The notes: generated from the sequence alone by a model not told the origin. A DNA stretch of 64,000 nucleotides from Billgrantia saliphila (GCF_002930105.1 NZ_PJRN01000004.1:248001-312000); one strand, 5' to 3'; numbered from the stretch's first letter, positions 43,374-52,303 are shown. Program-made: numbers and translations.

Positions 43374-44591
43374 TCAGCGCACGGCGGCCAGCTCGCTGCC
43401 ACCCTCAGCCTGGCCGCGCATGTCGACGCTTTCCGCCGCCACCTGCATGCCGGGGAAGAAGATCCGCTGGGCGCCATTCACGACCACCTGGTCACCGGGT
43501 TCGAGACCGGCGGCGACGACACGCAGCCCATCGGCCATGCGCCCCAACTGCACGTCGCGACGCATGGCGCGTCCCTCTTCGTCGACCACGTAGACGTACT
43601 TGCGGTCCTGGTCGGTGAGCACGGCCTTGTCGTCGATCAGCAGCGAGCCCTCTGCCTCCCCCGCGAGTAGCTGCACACGGGCGTACATGCCCGGGGCGAA
43701 GCGGCCTTCGCTATTGTCGAGCACGGCGCGGGTCAGGATGGTACCGGCCTCGGCATCCAGGTGGTTGTCGACGAAGTCGACCTCGCCGCGGTAGGGAAAG
43801 CCTTCATCGGACGCCAGCCCCACGCGCACCGGTATGCCGCCCAGGCGGAAACTGGAACGCTCGCCGCTGCGCGCCATGGCGTCGTAATGCAGGTAGGCCT
43901 GCTCATTGCTATGGAAATGCACGTGGACCTGGTCCAGGGAGACGATACGGGTCAGCGGGGTGGCTTCGGACACCAAGTTGCCCGGCGTCACCAGGGCGCG
44001 ACCGGTGCGTCCGGCGATCGGTGCGCGCACTTCGGTGAATTCCATGTTGAGCCGGGCCGTCTCGGCACTGGCCCGGGCGGCGAGTATGTCGGCCTCGGCC
44101 GTGGCCGCCGCCGCCCGCCGCTGGTCCAACTCTTCGCGGGAGATCGAGCGGCTCTGGGCCAGCGCCTCGGCCCTGGCGGCCTCGCTGCGGGCCAGCTCGG
44201 CCCGGGCCTGGGCCCGCTGAAGCTCGGCCTCGGCGCGTTCCAGCTCGGCACGATAGGGGCGCGGGTCGATCGTGAACAGCACGTCGCCCTTCTCGACCTC
44301 CTGGCCTTCGGTGTAGTGGATGCTATCGATGTAGCCCGAAACGCGAGGACGCAGGTCCACCGTTTCCACCGCCTCGATGCGGCCAGTGAACGCATCCCAC
44401 AGCTCGACGTCCTCGACCAGCACCTGGGCGACGCTGACCTGAGGCGGTGGCGGGCCCTGCTGAGCACCCTCCTCCTCGGCGCCATCCGCCAGGCTATCGC
44501 AACCCGCCAGAACGATGAGTCCGACAACCATGGCGGTGACCATGAAGATTCGCCGGCTCCCTTGTTTCACGAACATCTTGTGGACGTTCAT
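43374..44591 (-). CDS. RND periplasmic adaptor lipoprotein (MexE-like)
   Basis: 405 aa. Signal with lipobox LAGC. The HlyD/AcrA layout is clear: barrel-sandwich halves (VETVDLRPRVSGYIDSIHYT; VRAPIAGRTGRALVTPGNLV) flank a long coiled-coil hairpin of alanine-rich heptads (residues about 115-175). The order adaptor, RND, OMF is that of mexEF-oprN. It is the first gene of the operon; the RND gene starts 101 bp later. SD GGAGAGGG. Confidence 0.94.
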   Translation of the reverse strand: MNVHKMFVKQGSRRIFMVTAMVVGLIVLAGCDSLADGAEEEGAQQGPPPPQVSVAQVLVEDVELWDAFTGRIEAVETVDLRPRVSGYIDSIHYTEGQEVEKGDVLFTIDPRPYRAELERAEAELQRAQARAELARSEAARAEALAQSRSISREELDQRRAAAATAEADILAARASAETARLNMEFTEVRAPIAGRTGRALVTPGNLVSEATPLTRIVSLDQVHVHFHSNEQAYLHYDAMARSGERSSFRLGGIPVRVGLASDEGFPYRGEVDFVDNHLDAEAGTILTRAVLDNSEGRFAPGMYARVQLLAGEAEGSLLIDDKAVLTDQDRKYVYVVDEEGRAMRRDVQLGRMADGLRVVAAGLEPGDQVVVNGAQRIFFPGMQVAAESVDMRGQAEGGSELAAVR

Positions 44592-44881
44592 TGTTTCCCT
44601 CTCCTAGTACCAAGTAGCAGTTTGCAGTTGTCGGTTTGGATCCGGCAGGCAAATTCTTTAATTGACTTAGTTTTTGCGTGACTTTGTTTATGTCGTTTAT
44701 TGGCGTTGTGATTCGACATCAGCAAACTTTGCCGTATGCCACTCTATTACGTTGCCGAACACTTGATTAGTCAGGCCGACAGGGAAATACTGTCCCATTG
44801 GCGGGATAGTCTCCGTGCGGCCATTCTCGTCTTTCGCAGCACTCCCTCCCTGACGTTGCAGGCACGGCACAGGACATCGAT
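44592..44881. promoter_or_regulatory. Divergent control region of RND operon and LysR gene
   Basis: 290 bp, with an AT-rich core around 44655-44720. An imperfect inverted repeat ACTGTCCC-N6-GGGATAGT lies at 44789-44810, and a smaller repeat GACAG/CTGTC overlaps it. These are reasonable LysR binding sites, about 70 bp before the LysR start; no activator site has been proven. Confidence 0.45.
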
Positions 44882-45859
44882 ATGCTGCAGGATCTGAACG
44901 ACGCCCTGATCTTCGCCAAGGTGGTGGAGCAAGGCAGTTTCATCGCCGCTGCCAACCAGCTGCGCCTCTCCAAGACCACCGTCAGTCGCAAGGTGCAGGC
45001 TCTCGAACAGCGCCTGGGCGCGCGCCTCCTGCACCGGACGACCCGCCGCCTGAGCCTGACCGAGGCCGGCTCCATCTACTTCGATTACTGCAACCGCATC
45101 GCCCGCGATCTGGGCGAGGCGGAAAGAGCCGTGCACCATCTCGAGGAGAGCCCCCGTGGCTGGCTCAGAGTCACTGCCCCCTTCACCATGTGCACCGAAT
45201 TCACCTCGGTCCTGATACGGGATTTCCGCCAGTTGCACCCCCAGGTGCGCATCGAACTGGTGCTCTCCAACGAGCGCCTCGATCTGGTCGCCAACCAGAT
45301 CGACGTGGCGCTGCGTGTGGGCGCCCTGCCCGACTCCAGCCTGGTGGCGCGTCCCCTGGCCCGCTTTCGCTCGTTCGTCTATGCCAGTGAGACCTACCTC
45401 GCTCGTCATGGCGAACCCAGAGTGCCGTCGGAACTGGCTTCTCACCCGGTCCTGGCCAAAGCCATGGATCAACGCGGCCAGCGCTACGTCTGGCAACTGC
45501 GCAACAGCGCGAGCCAGGAAACCGTCGAAGTGGAAGTCGACCCGGTGGCCATCGCCAACGACCCCTTCGCCCTGCGTGGCATGCTCGAAGATGGACAGGG
45601 CATCATGCTCGCCAATGAGTTCGTTGTCTGCCTCGGTGCGGAACCCACGCGGCCACGGCGCATCCTCGAAGGCTGGGAGGGCCCCGAGGTGGAGCTGAAC
45701 GCGGTCTTTCCGGGCGGGCAACTCATCTCGCCCAAGGTTCGCACCTTCGTCGATTTCGTCGTCGAGAGCATGCGGATCGAGAGCCTATCGGCACCCGAGC
45801 CGTGGCAGCCTCCGGTTTACACTGGCGCTTCGGCCGAGGCCGTCGACGAGACGGCTTGA
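44882..45859 (+). CDS. LysR family regulator, probable regulator of the RND operon
   Basis: 325 aa. Winged helix: FAKVVEQGSFIAAANQLRLS, then KTTVSRKVQALEQRLG. Effector domain from about residue 90. Divergent from the adaptor gene, so control of the pump is likely, as MexT controls mexEF-oprN; the relation to MexT itself is not claimed. The C-terminal tail (EPWQPPVYTGASAEAVDETA) is unusually long. SD is weak. Confidence 0.9.
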   Translation: MLQDLNDALIFAKVVEQGSFIAAANQLRLSKTTVSRKVQALEQRLGARLLHRTTRRLSLTEAGSIYFDYCNRIARDLGEAERAVHHLEESPRGWLRVTAPFTMCTEFTSVLIRDFRQLHPQVRIELVLSNERLDLVANQIDVALRVGALPDSSLVARPLARFRSFVYASETYLARHGEPRVPSELASHPVLAKAMDQRGQRYVWQLRNSASQETVEVEVDPVAIANDPFALRGMLEDGQGIMLANEFVVCLGAEPTRPRRILEGWEGPEVELNAVFPGGQLISPKVRTFVDFVVESMRIESLSAPEPWQPPVYTGASAEAVDETA

Positions 45860-45893
45860 GCCGGTTGCCGGCGCGTTGCCTGCCGCTGCTCCG

Positions 45894-46310
45894 TCATGCG
45901 ATGTCGGGCATTACCGCCTCCGCTTCGATCTCGATCAGCCATTCCGGCTCGGAGAGGCCGCTTACGATCATCCAGGAGGTCGCCGGTGGCGACTGGGGAA
46001 AGCGCGAGCGCAGCGCTTTCACCACCCCCTCCTGATCGTAGCGGGCGGCCTCGGCGATATAGATGCGCATCATCACAATGTCCGACAGATCGCCGCCCAG
46101 CGTGCCGAGGATCGCTTCGATATTGTCCAGCGCAGCGAAGGCCTGCCCTTCGAGATCTGGACCGACCAGGCATTCATGGGCGTCGACACCGACCTGGCCC
46201 GAGAGCAGGACTCTACAACCGCCTTTCACCATAACGGCCTGGCTGAAACCGTACTGCAGCGTATCCGGCACCCCACGCGGATTGACGACTTCCCGTTCCA
46301 CTCCTTTCAC
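45894..46310 (-). CDS. RidA/YjgF/UK114 family protein
   Basis: 138 aa. LLSGQVGVDAHECLVGPDLEGQ-type motif (GxVGxD) and DIVMMRIYIAEAARYDQ are family marks. The start is GTG at 46310, with AGGAGG 8 nt upstream on the minus strand; the longer frame upstream is not real. RidA proteins hydrolyse reactive enamine/imine intermediates, although this divergent form may differ. It is the second gene after the ABC exporter, 31 bp downstream. Confidence 0.88.
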   Translation of the reverse strand: MKGVEREVVNPRGVPDTLQYGFSQAVMVKGGCRVLLSGQVGVDAHECLVGPDLEGQAFAALDNIEAILGTLGGDLSDIVMMRIYIAEAARYDQEGVVKALRSRFPQSPPATSWMIVSGLSEPEWLIEIEAEAVMPDIA

Positions 46311-46341
46311 TACCTTCTCCTCCTGTTGTGGGCGTGCTTGC

Positions 46342-48231
46342 TCACGACTCCACGCCCAGCGCCCGGTCGCTGCGCTCGGCGTCCTCGTCGAGGTCCAACG
46401 CCAGGAACCCCCCGGACTGCCGGCGCCACAGCGAGGCATAGAGGCCATCCTGGGCAAGCAGCTCACGGTGGGTGCCGCTCTCGACGATGCGCCCCTCGTC
46501 GATCACCACCAGGCGGTCCAGCATGGCGATGGTCGACAGGCGATGAGCGATGGCGATGACCGTCTTGCCCTCCATCAGGGTATAGAGCTGCTCCTGGATC
46601 GCCGCCTCGACCTCGGAGTCGAGCGCCGAGGTGGCCTCGTCGAGCACCAGGATCGGCGCGTTCTTGAGCAGCACCCGGGCGATGGCGATACGCTGGCGCT
46701 GGCCGCCGGAGAGCTTGACGCCGCGCTCGCCGACGTGGGCATCCAGCCCTCGACGACCTTCGAGATCCACCAGTTCGTCGATGAAGCTGTCGGCGTGGGC
46801 GCGGCGTACCGCCTCCAAGATCTCCTCTTCGCTGGCGTCGGGGCTGCCGTAGCGGATGTTGTCGCGCACCGAGCGATGCAGCAGCGAGGTGTCCTGGGTG
46901 ACCATGCCGATCTTCTGGCGCAGCGACTCCTGAGTGACCCGGGAAATGTCCTGACCATCGATCAGGATGCGCCCGCCCTCCAAGTCGTAAAAACGCAGCA
47001 GCAGGTTGGCGAGGGTCGACTTGCCGGCCCCCGAGCGGCCGATCAGCCCCACCTTCTCGCCCGGGGCGATGTTCAACGTGAGGCCATCGAACACCCGATT
47101 CGTCTCGCCGTCCGGACGGGCGTAGCCGAAGCGCAACGCGTCAAAGCGAATCTCGCCACGGGGGACCGTGAGCGCGGTGGCATCGGGTGCGTCCTTGATC
47201 GCCGGTTCGCGGGCGATGGTGTTGATGCCGTCCTGCACCGTGCCGATGTTCTCGAACAGTCCCGCCACTTCCCACAGAATCCAGTTGGACATGAAGCGGA
47301 TGCGCATCACCAGGGCGATGGCGACGGCGATGATGCCGAGCGACACGGCCTCGAGATACCAGGCGCCGATGGCAACCGCCGCCACCCCGGCCAGCAGCAG
47401 TGAGTTGAGCAGAGTCAGGCTCACGGTAAGACCGGTAGCCAGGCGCATCTGGCGATGCACGGTGACCATGAACTGCTCCATGGCCTCGCGGGCGTAGGCC
47501 TGCTCGCGCCGGGTGTCGGCAAACAGCTTGATGGTCTGGATGTTGCTGTAGCTGTCGACGATACGCCCGGTCATCACCGCGCGGGCGTCGGCCTGCGCCA
47601 TGGAGACCCGCCGCAAGCGCGGCACGAAGTACCACAGGATGGCCACGTAGCCGGCCAGCCATACCACCAGCGGCAGCATCAGCCAGGGCTCGGCCTGGCC
47701 CATCACCAGCATGGCGCCGGCGAAATAGACCAGCACGTAGACCATGAGGTCCAGCAGCTTGGTGACCGTCTCGCGGATCGCCAGGGCCGTCTGCATCACC
47801 TTCTGCGAGACGCGCCCGGCGAACTCGTCCTGATAGAACGCCAGGCTCTGGCTGAGCATGTGGCGGTGCGCCAGCCAGCGGCCGATCATGGGATAGTTGC
47901 CGAAGATGCCCTGGTGCATCACCAGCGACTGGAACAGTGTGAGCAGCGGCAGGCCAATCGCCACCAGTGCCGCCATGCCGGCCAGGCGCCAGCCATACTC
48001 GGCGAAGAACCCCTCACGCTCGGCATCCGAGAGCCAGTCCACCAGGTCGCCCATGTAGCTGAAGAACACTACCTCGGCGGCCGAGACCAGGGCCGTCAGC
48101 AGTGCCAGTGCCGCGAGCAGCGGCAACAGCGGACGCGAAAAATGAAGAACGAAGGCGGCGAGCCCACGCGGCGGTGTCTCGGTCTGCCCCGAAGGATAGG
48201 GATTCACCAGGGTTTCGAAAAAACGAAACAT
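46342..48231 (-). CDS. ABC exporter, fused permease-ATPase (MsbA/MdlB-like)
   Basis: 629 aa. N-terminal six-helix TM domain (about residues 30-320), then the ATPase with Walker A GRSGAGKST, signature LSGGQRQRIAIARVLL, Walker B ILVLDEATSALD and His switch IAIAHRLST. A half-transporter that should work as a homodimer exporting lipids or drugs. Start ATG 48231 is chosen by homology (MFRFFETLVNPYP). The promoter upstream carries a SoxR box and the 12-5-12 repeat in the leader. Confidence 0.94.
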   Translation of the reverse strand: MFRFFETLVNPYPSGQTETPPRGLAAFVLHFSRPLLPLLAALALLTALVSAAEVVFFSYMGDLVDWLSDAEREGFFAEYGWRLAGMAALVAIGLPLLTLFQSLVMHQGIFGNYPMIGRWLAHRHMLSQSLAFYQDEFAGRVSQKVMQTALAIRETVTKLLDLMVYVLVYFAGAMLVMGQAEPWLMLPLVVWLAGYVAILWYFVPRLRRVSMAQADARAVMTGRIVDSYSNIQTIKLFADTRREQAYAREAMEQFMVTVHRQMRLATGLTVSLTLLNSLLLAGVAAVAIGAWYLEAVSLGIIAVAIALVMRIRFMSNWILWEVAGLFENIGTVQDGINTIAREPAIKDAPDATALTVPRGEIRFDALRFGYARPDGETNRVFDGLTLNIAPGEKVGLIGRSGAGKSTLANLLLRFYDLEGGRILIDGQDISRVTQESLRQKIGMVTQDTSLLHRSVRDNIRYGSPDASEEEILEAVRRAHADSFIDELVDLEGRRGLDAHVGERGVKLSGGQRQRIAIARVLLKNAPILVLDEATSALDSEVEAAIQEQLYTLMEGKTVIAIAHRLSTIAMLDRLVVIDEGRIVESGTHRELLAQDGLYASLWRRQSGGFLALDLDEDAERSDRALGVES

Positions 48232-48337
48232 GACAACTCCATCGTCAAGAAAACTTCGGAAATTCACTTTTTACCGTTTGGCGATGATAGTTATCCAACG
48301 AAGGATGACTCCATCAGCCTCGCCTGACTCCCTCGCA

Positions 48338-48366
48338 ATGGCGATTACCTCTCGGGTAGTTGCCAA
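48338..48366. promoter_or_regulatory. Inverted repeat, second copy of the 12-5-12 motif
   Basis: ATGGCGATTACC-N5-GGTAGTTGCCAA. The left arm matches the 29563-29591 copy at 11 of 12 positions and the right arm at 9 of 12. It lies about 22-50 bp downstream of the SoxR-type -10 of the ABC operon, where a bound repressor would block transcription. Confidence 0.6.
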
Positions 48367-48387
48367 CCTTCGAGCGGCGATGAAGGG

Positions 48388-48418
48388 AGCCTAAGACCTC
48401 AAGTTAAGTCGAGGTCAA
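48388..48418 (-). promoter_or_regulatory. SoxR-type promoter of the ABC exporter-RidA operon
   Basis: Minus strand: -35 TTGACC (48413-48418), 19-bp spacer, -10 TAGGCT (48388-48393). The box on the plus strand, CCTCAAGTTAAGTCGAGG (48397-48414), matches the E. coli soxS box CCTCAAGTTAACTTGAGG at 16 of 18 positions. Spacer length and box position are exactly those of SoxR targets. Confidence 0.8.
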
Positions 48419-48627
48419 GCACTTCTTCGCCGCCGAGTTCGGTGAAAGCGAATACAGTAGGAGCCACCTCACCAAAAGGAAAATCACTATTCGAAATCCT
48501 ATATATCAAGCACGCTTATATATTAAGAATGCGTGACAAAGTTCACTGTAGAGGTCCCCTTGATGGCTTGTCAGACTTCCAGCGACACGTTAAAAAGTCA
48601 TCCTCCACTGTCCCAGGAAGACGCGAA

Positions 48628-49077
48628 ATGTCGGCCCCACTCCAGCGCGAACTCAGTGTCGGCGAGGTTGCCAGCCGTAGCGGCCTGGCGGTGTCGGCCA
48701 TTCACTTCTACGAGGCCAAGGGGCTGATCAAGAGTCGCCGCAACGCCGGCAACCAGCGCCGCTTCTCCCGGGACGTGCTGCGCCGCGTGGCGATCATCAA
48801 GGTCGCCCAGCGCACCGGCATCAGCCTGGACGAGATACGGCGCGCCTTCGAGACCCTGCCCGACTCCCACGCGCCGACCGCCGCCGACTGGCGGCGCCTC
48901 TCGGCCAGCTGGCGAGAGGCGCTGGACGAGCGCATCGATCGCCTCACGCAGCTGCGCGACCAGCTCGACCACTGCATCGGCTGTGGCTGTCTGTCGATGG
49001 AGGAGTGCCCCCTTCGCAACCCGGCGGATGAACTGGCCGAACAGGGCAGCGGGCCCCGGCTGCTGGATCCCGATTGA
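48628..49077 (+). CDS. soxR: SoxR, redox-sensing MerR-family regulator
   Basis: 149 aa. Winged helix-turn-helix at the N-terminus ([20 protein letters not shown], then [20 protein letters not shown]), dimerisation helix, and [2Fe-2S] cysteines 116, 119, 121 and 127 in [17 protein letters not shown], the Cx2CxCx5C pattern of SoxR. It is oxidised by redox-cycling compounds and activates promoters with a 19-bp spacer. The ATG at 48628 is chosen by homology. There is no soxS gene nearby; as in most non-enteric bacteria it should regulate target genes directly. Confidence 0.96.
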   Translation: MSAPLQRELSVGEVASRSGLAVSAIHFYEAKGLIKSRRNAGNQRRFSRDVLRRVAIIKVAQRTGISLDEIRRAFETLPDSHAPTAADWRRLSASWREALDERIDRLTQLRDQLDHCIGCGCLSMEECPLRNPADELAEQGSGPRLLDPD

Positions 49078-49208
49078 AGCATGTCTTTTCCTGTCGTTTC
49101 GGTGAGCGGGGTTTCGACAGCGTGACCGAGCGAAGGCGCAACGTTTAAGCGCCACGGAGTGAAGACGACACAAGCTGCTATTCTGTCGTCACCCCCTGGA
49201 GAACAACA

Positions 49209-49820
49209 ATGAACGATCCACTCGTGCTATATACCCACCCCATGTCCCGCGGGCGGATCGCTCGCTGGATGCTGGAAGAGGTAGGTGCCCCCTATCGCAC
49301 CGAACTCGTCGCCTTCGGTTCGGCCATGAAGTCGCTACCCTTTCTGGCTCTCAACCCCATGGGCAAGGTGCCGGTCCTGTGTCACGGCAACACGGTGGTG
49401 ACCGAGTGCGCCGCGATCTGCGCCTACCTGGCCGATGCCTTTCCCGACGCCGACCTGGCCCCACCGCCGGCCGATCGTGGCAGCTATTATCGCTGGCTAT
49501 TCTTCGCCGCCGGCCCCTTCGAAGCTGCGGTGACCGACCGAGATCTCGGCATGGAACCCAATATCGAGCAGCAGGGTCGGGTCGGCTACGGCACCATCGA
49601 GTCGGTGCTGGAAACGTTGGAACTGGCAATAAGTGAGCATGAATACATCGCCGGCGCCCATTTCACGGCAGCCGACGTCTACCTGGGTTCGCATATAGGA
49701 TGGGGGCTACAGTACGGCAGCCTGGAGCCCTGCCCCGCCTTTACCGACTACTGGGCCCGTGTCAGCGATCGCGAGGCTTATCGGCGCGCCAAGGCGCTGG
49801 ACGATCAGGCCATGCGCTAA
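49209..49820 (+). CDS. Glutathione S-transferase family protein
   Basis: 203 aa. Thioredoxin-fold half (LYTHPMSRGRIARWMLEEVG, FLALNPMGKVPVLCHGNTVV, TECAAICAYL) and helical C-terminal half with HFTAADVYLGSHIGWGL. The Ser of the usual ES glutathione contact is replaced by Cys (TEC). SD GGAGAAC. It lies 131 bp downstream of soxR, on the same strand, and could be in its regulon, but no SoxR box is seen directly before it. Confidence 0.92.
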   Translation: MNDPLVLYTHPMSRGRIARWMLEEVGAPYRTELVAFGSAMKSLPFLALNPMGKVPVLCHGNTVVTECAAICAYLADAFPDADLAPPPADRGSYYRWLFFAAGPFEAAVTDRDLGMEPNIEQQGRVGYGTIESVLETLELAISEHEYIAGAHFTAADVYLGSHIGWGLQYGSLEPCPAFTDYWARVSDREAYRRAKALDDQAMR

Positions 49821-49901
49821 GCTTCGTTCGAACCTCTCTCGACTCAACGACACGGCCGAGAGCCGGCATGGGGCGTCAGCGCCTGGCACGCACTCTTTCG
49901 G

Positions 49902-50123
49902 TCATTGCGCCTCGTAGGGGCGGGCCCACATGTCGTCGGGTTGATGGCGACCCAGGATCTCCTCCGCTTCCGGCTTCGATTCATCCGGTACGATGACCTT
50001 GATCTGACTGGCCTCCTTGTCGAAATGGAGCTTCTCGCGCGGGTAACCCTTCGAGATCAGATCATCGTAGGCGTTGGTCGCCTTCATGAGGTCGTGATAC
50101 GTCGCCGTTAAGGTCTGAGTCAT
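49902..50123 (-). CDS. Small hypothetical protein, stress-protein-like
   Basis: 73 aa, starting ATG after AGGAGGA. LTATYHDLMKATNAYDDLIS, then GYPREKLHFDKEASQIKVIV resembles the general stress protein 17M-like/DUF1269-type small proteins, but I cannot assign a family with certainty. The leader contains a strong hairpin, and a CTATACT -10-like element (see 50164-50205) would suit RpoS promoters. Confidence 0.7.
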   Translation of the reverse strand: MTQTLTATYHDLMKATNAYDDLISKGYPREKLHFDKEASQIKVIVPDESKPEAEEILGRHQPDDMWARPYEAQ

Positions 50124-50163
50124 GAGATCCTCCTTCCATTGGTTGCCGGTCAGGCACGACGGT

Positions 50164-50205
50164 CATCCCGCCGCGCGGGATGTCCCTATGCTACTCCCAG
50201 TATAG
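50164..50205 (-). promoter_or_regulatory. Leader hairpin and possible RpoS-type -10 of the 49902-50123 gene
   Basis: Perfect hairpin CATCCCGC-CGC-GCGGGATG at 50164-50182, in the likely 5' leader about 40 nt before the ATG, with CTATACT on the minus strand at 50199-50205. The element is positioned as a -10. Both are read from sequence; the sigma factor is inferred. Confidence 0.45.
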
Positions 50206-50231
50206 TGAATGGCTCACATCGTCCAGTTCGC

Positions 50232-51425
50232 TCAGGGCACAGCGCTTTGGTGAAGCTGCCAGTCGTTGTCGGTCAGCGCCTCGCCGCCCTCTGGCGTGAC
50301 CCGCACGGTATCGCTCAGTCCGATCCCCCATTGTCCCGGAATGCGCAGGCACAGCGGCAGGTGAAAGACCATGTCGGCCTCGAATTCGCGCGGCTGCCCG
50401 CGGGCGATGTAGCCGCTGCCCTCGACCCAGCTCGGCGGGAACTGCGCCCCCACGGCATAGCCGAACACTCCGGAGAAGAACACCCGCTCGGCGTGGGGCG
50501 CGAGCGCGGCCTCGGCGGCGCGGGCGGCATCGTCGAAGCTGCGGCCGGGGCGCATGGCATCGATCAGGGCATCGTAGACACTTCGGCAAACGTCGCGTAG
50601 CGCTTGCATCTCGGCGCTGGCCCGCCCCGCCACTGCGGTGCGCATCATCGGCGCGGTGTAGCGACGATAGGCCGCGCCGAATTCGAGGAAGACCGGCTCA
50701 TCCGAGGCGATACGGTGCCGCTGATGGTTCATGTGGATCACGCTGCTGCGCCGCCCGGCGGTAACGATAGGCTGCATGCTCATGAACTCGCTGCCGCCCG
50801 CCAGCATGGCGCGGGCTCCCTCCGCCGCCACGTCACCGTCGGTCATGCCGGCGGCAAGGACCTGGGTGGCCGCATCGAGCCCCAGCGAGGTGATCCTGGC
50901 GCTCTCGCGCAGGCAGGCCAGCTCCGCCTGGCTCTTGACGATGCGGATACGGTCGACGAGATCACCACCGTCGTCGCGAAAACGTTCGGCGCCCAGGCGC
51001 GCCTGCAGTTCACGCAGTACGCCATGACGCAGCCCGGCGCCATACAGATCGAGGCCGATGGCGCGAAAAGGTGCGAGCGTCTCGGCCAGCGGTTCGATCA
51101 CCTCGCCGATACCCTCCCAGCGATAGCCCAGTAGTTCGTCCGCCCGTGCGGTCACGACTGCCGGTCCGGTCTCGATGGAGGGGACCTGCAGCACCAACCG
51201 CTCGGCGGAACACACCAGGCAGGTATGTACCGACACCTCGAAGGTGTTGTAGCCGGTCAGGTAGTAGATATCGGCGGGATCGGTCAGCAGCAGGGCGTCC
51301 AGGCCGGACTCACGCATGGCACGGCGCACGCGGCTCAGGCGGGCATCGAATTCGCTGACGGGAAAGGCCAGCTCGGCGGACTCGAGTTGCTCGGCAAGGG
51401 CGTGGCGGTAACGATGATGGTCCAT
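50232..51425 (-). CDS. M24 family protein, ectoine hydrolase (DoeA)-like
   Basis: 397 aa, creatinase/aminopeptidase P fold: N-terminal creatinase domain (GLDALLLTDPADIYYLTGYN) and M24 domain from about residue 165. The usual metal-binding Asp pair is absent; the position reads FLEFGAAYRRYTAPMMRT. This resembles DoeA ectoine hydrolase (which has FFEIAGCYRRYHAPMSRT by my memory), so it belongs to the metal-independent M24 group. Substrate could be ectoine or another N-acyl or cyclic amidine; there is no doeB or doeX neighbour. SD GGAGG. Confidence 0.85.
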   Translation of the reverse strand: MDHHRYRHALAEQLESAELAFPVSEFDARLSRVRRAMRESGLDALLLTDPADIYYLTGYNTFEVSVHTCLVCSAERLVLQVPSIETGPAVVTARADELLGYRWEGIGEVIEPLAETLAPFRAIGLDLYGAGLRHGVLRELQARLGAERFRDDGGDLVDRIRIVKSQAELACLRESARITSLGLDAATQVLAAGMTDGDVAAEGARAMLAGGSEFMSMQPIVTAGRRSSVIHMNHQRHRIASDEPVFLEFGAAYRRYTAPMMRTAVAGRASAEMQALRDVCRSVYDALIDAMRPGRSFDDAARAAEAALAPHAERVFFSGVFGYAVGAQFPPSWVEGSGYIARGQPREFEADMVFHLPLCLRIPGQWGIGLSDTVRVTPEGGEALTDNDWQLHQSAVP

Positions 51426-51574
51426 CTACAGGGCCTCCGGCGGCAAGGGTTGTCCCCTGGCAGTGTAGTCATGACTCTGGTCATGCCACCCATGGCGAAG
51501 GCGAAATAAGGCTGTTCCGAGCCATGTCGGTTTCGTAGAATCCAGCCTCGTATCCGATGCAACAGGACAACGTT

Positions 51575-52297
51575 ATGGGCAGGGCCTTTCAAAACCGCAA
51601 GGAATCCATGGCCAAGACGGCCGCCGCCAAGACCAAGGTGTACAGCAAGTACGGGCGCGAAATTTATGTCTGCGCCAAGCAGGGCGGCACCGACCCCAAC
51701 GGCAACCTGGCGCTGCGTGGGCTGATGGAGCGTGCGAAGAAGGACCAGGTGCCCAGCCACGTGATTGAGAAGGCGCTCGACAAGGCTAGCGGGGTGGGTG
51801 GCGAAGACTACTCGCCGGCTCGCTACGAAGGCTTCGGTCCGGGCAATTGCATGGTCATCGTCGACTGCTTGACCGACAACCCGAACCGCACCTTCGGCGA
51901 CGTGCGCGCCTGTTTCAACAAGGCCAAGAGCAAGCTCGGCACGCCGGGCAGCGTCAGCCACATGTTCGACCACTGTGCCATCCTTGCCTTCTCCGGCAGC
52001 GACGAGGAAGCTACGCTGGAGGCGCTGATGGAGGCCGATGTCGATGTCACCGACATCGAGAACGAGGAGGGCCATATCACCGTCTTCGCCCCACATACCG
52101 AATACGCCAAGGCCAAGCAGGCGCTGATAGATGCCTTCGGCGAGATCGAGTTCGAGGTCGACGAGATCCAGTTCGTTCCGCAGACTACCACCCCGGTCGA
52201 GGGCGACGACGTGGCCATGTTCGAGAAGCTGCTCGACACTCTCAACGAGCTGGACGATGTGCAGAACGTTTACCACAACGCCGAAGTAGTCACCTGA
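51575..52297 (+). CDS. YebC/PmpR family protein, YeeN-like
   Basis: 240 aa. The YebC architecture shows in [70 protein letters not shown] and YHNAEVV at the end. The N-terminal GRAFQNRK is of the YeeN type rather than the canonical YebC, so this is the second family member expected in this genus. YebC proteins act as transcription regulators or in translation. Start ATG 51575 by homology. Confidence 0.93.
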   Translation: MGRAFQNRKESMAKTAAAKTKVYSKYGREIYVCAKQGGTDPNGNLALRGLMERAKKDQVPSHVIEKALDKASGVGGEDYSPARYEGFGPGNCMVIVDCLTDNPNRTFGDVRACFNKAKSKLGTPGSVSHMFDHCAILAFSGSDEEATLEALMEADVDVTDIENEEGHITVFAPHTEYAKAKQALIDAFGEIEFEVDEIQFVPQTTTPVEGDDVAMFEKLLDTLNELDDVQNVYHNAEVVT

Positions 52298-52303
52298 CGC
52301 AGC

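Larger units (their letters stand above)
48232..48627. other. Regulatory intergenic region between ABC exporter and soxR
   Basis: 396 bp. It contains the 12-5-12 repeat (48338-48366), a SoxR-type promoter firing leftwards (48388-48418), and an AT-rich stretch near 48490-48530 (CTATATATCAAG; TTATATATTAAG) where the promoter of soxR may lie. No coding gene is seen. Confidence 0.65.

Noticed and set aside
40102..43593. Several long plus-strand frames within the RND gene
   Set aside because: Antisense shadows of a clear 1058-aa permease.
49136..49153. GGCGC-N9-GCGCC near the end of soxR as a terminator
   Set aside because: Five-base arms and a wide loop without T run; too weak to claim.
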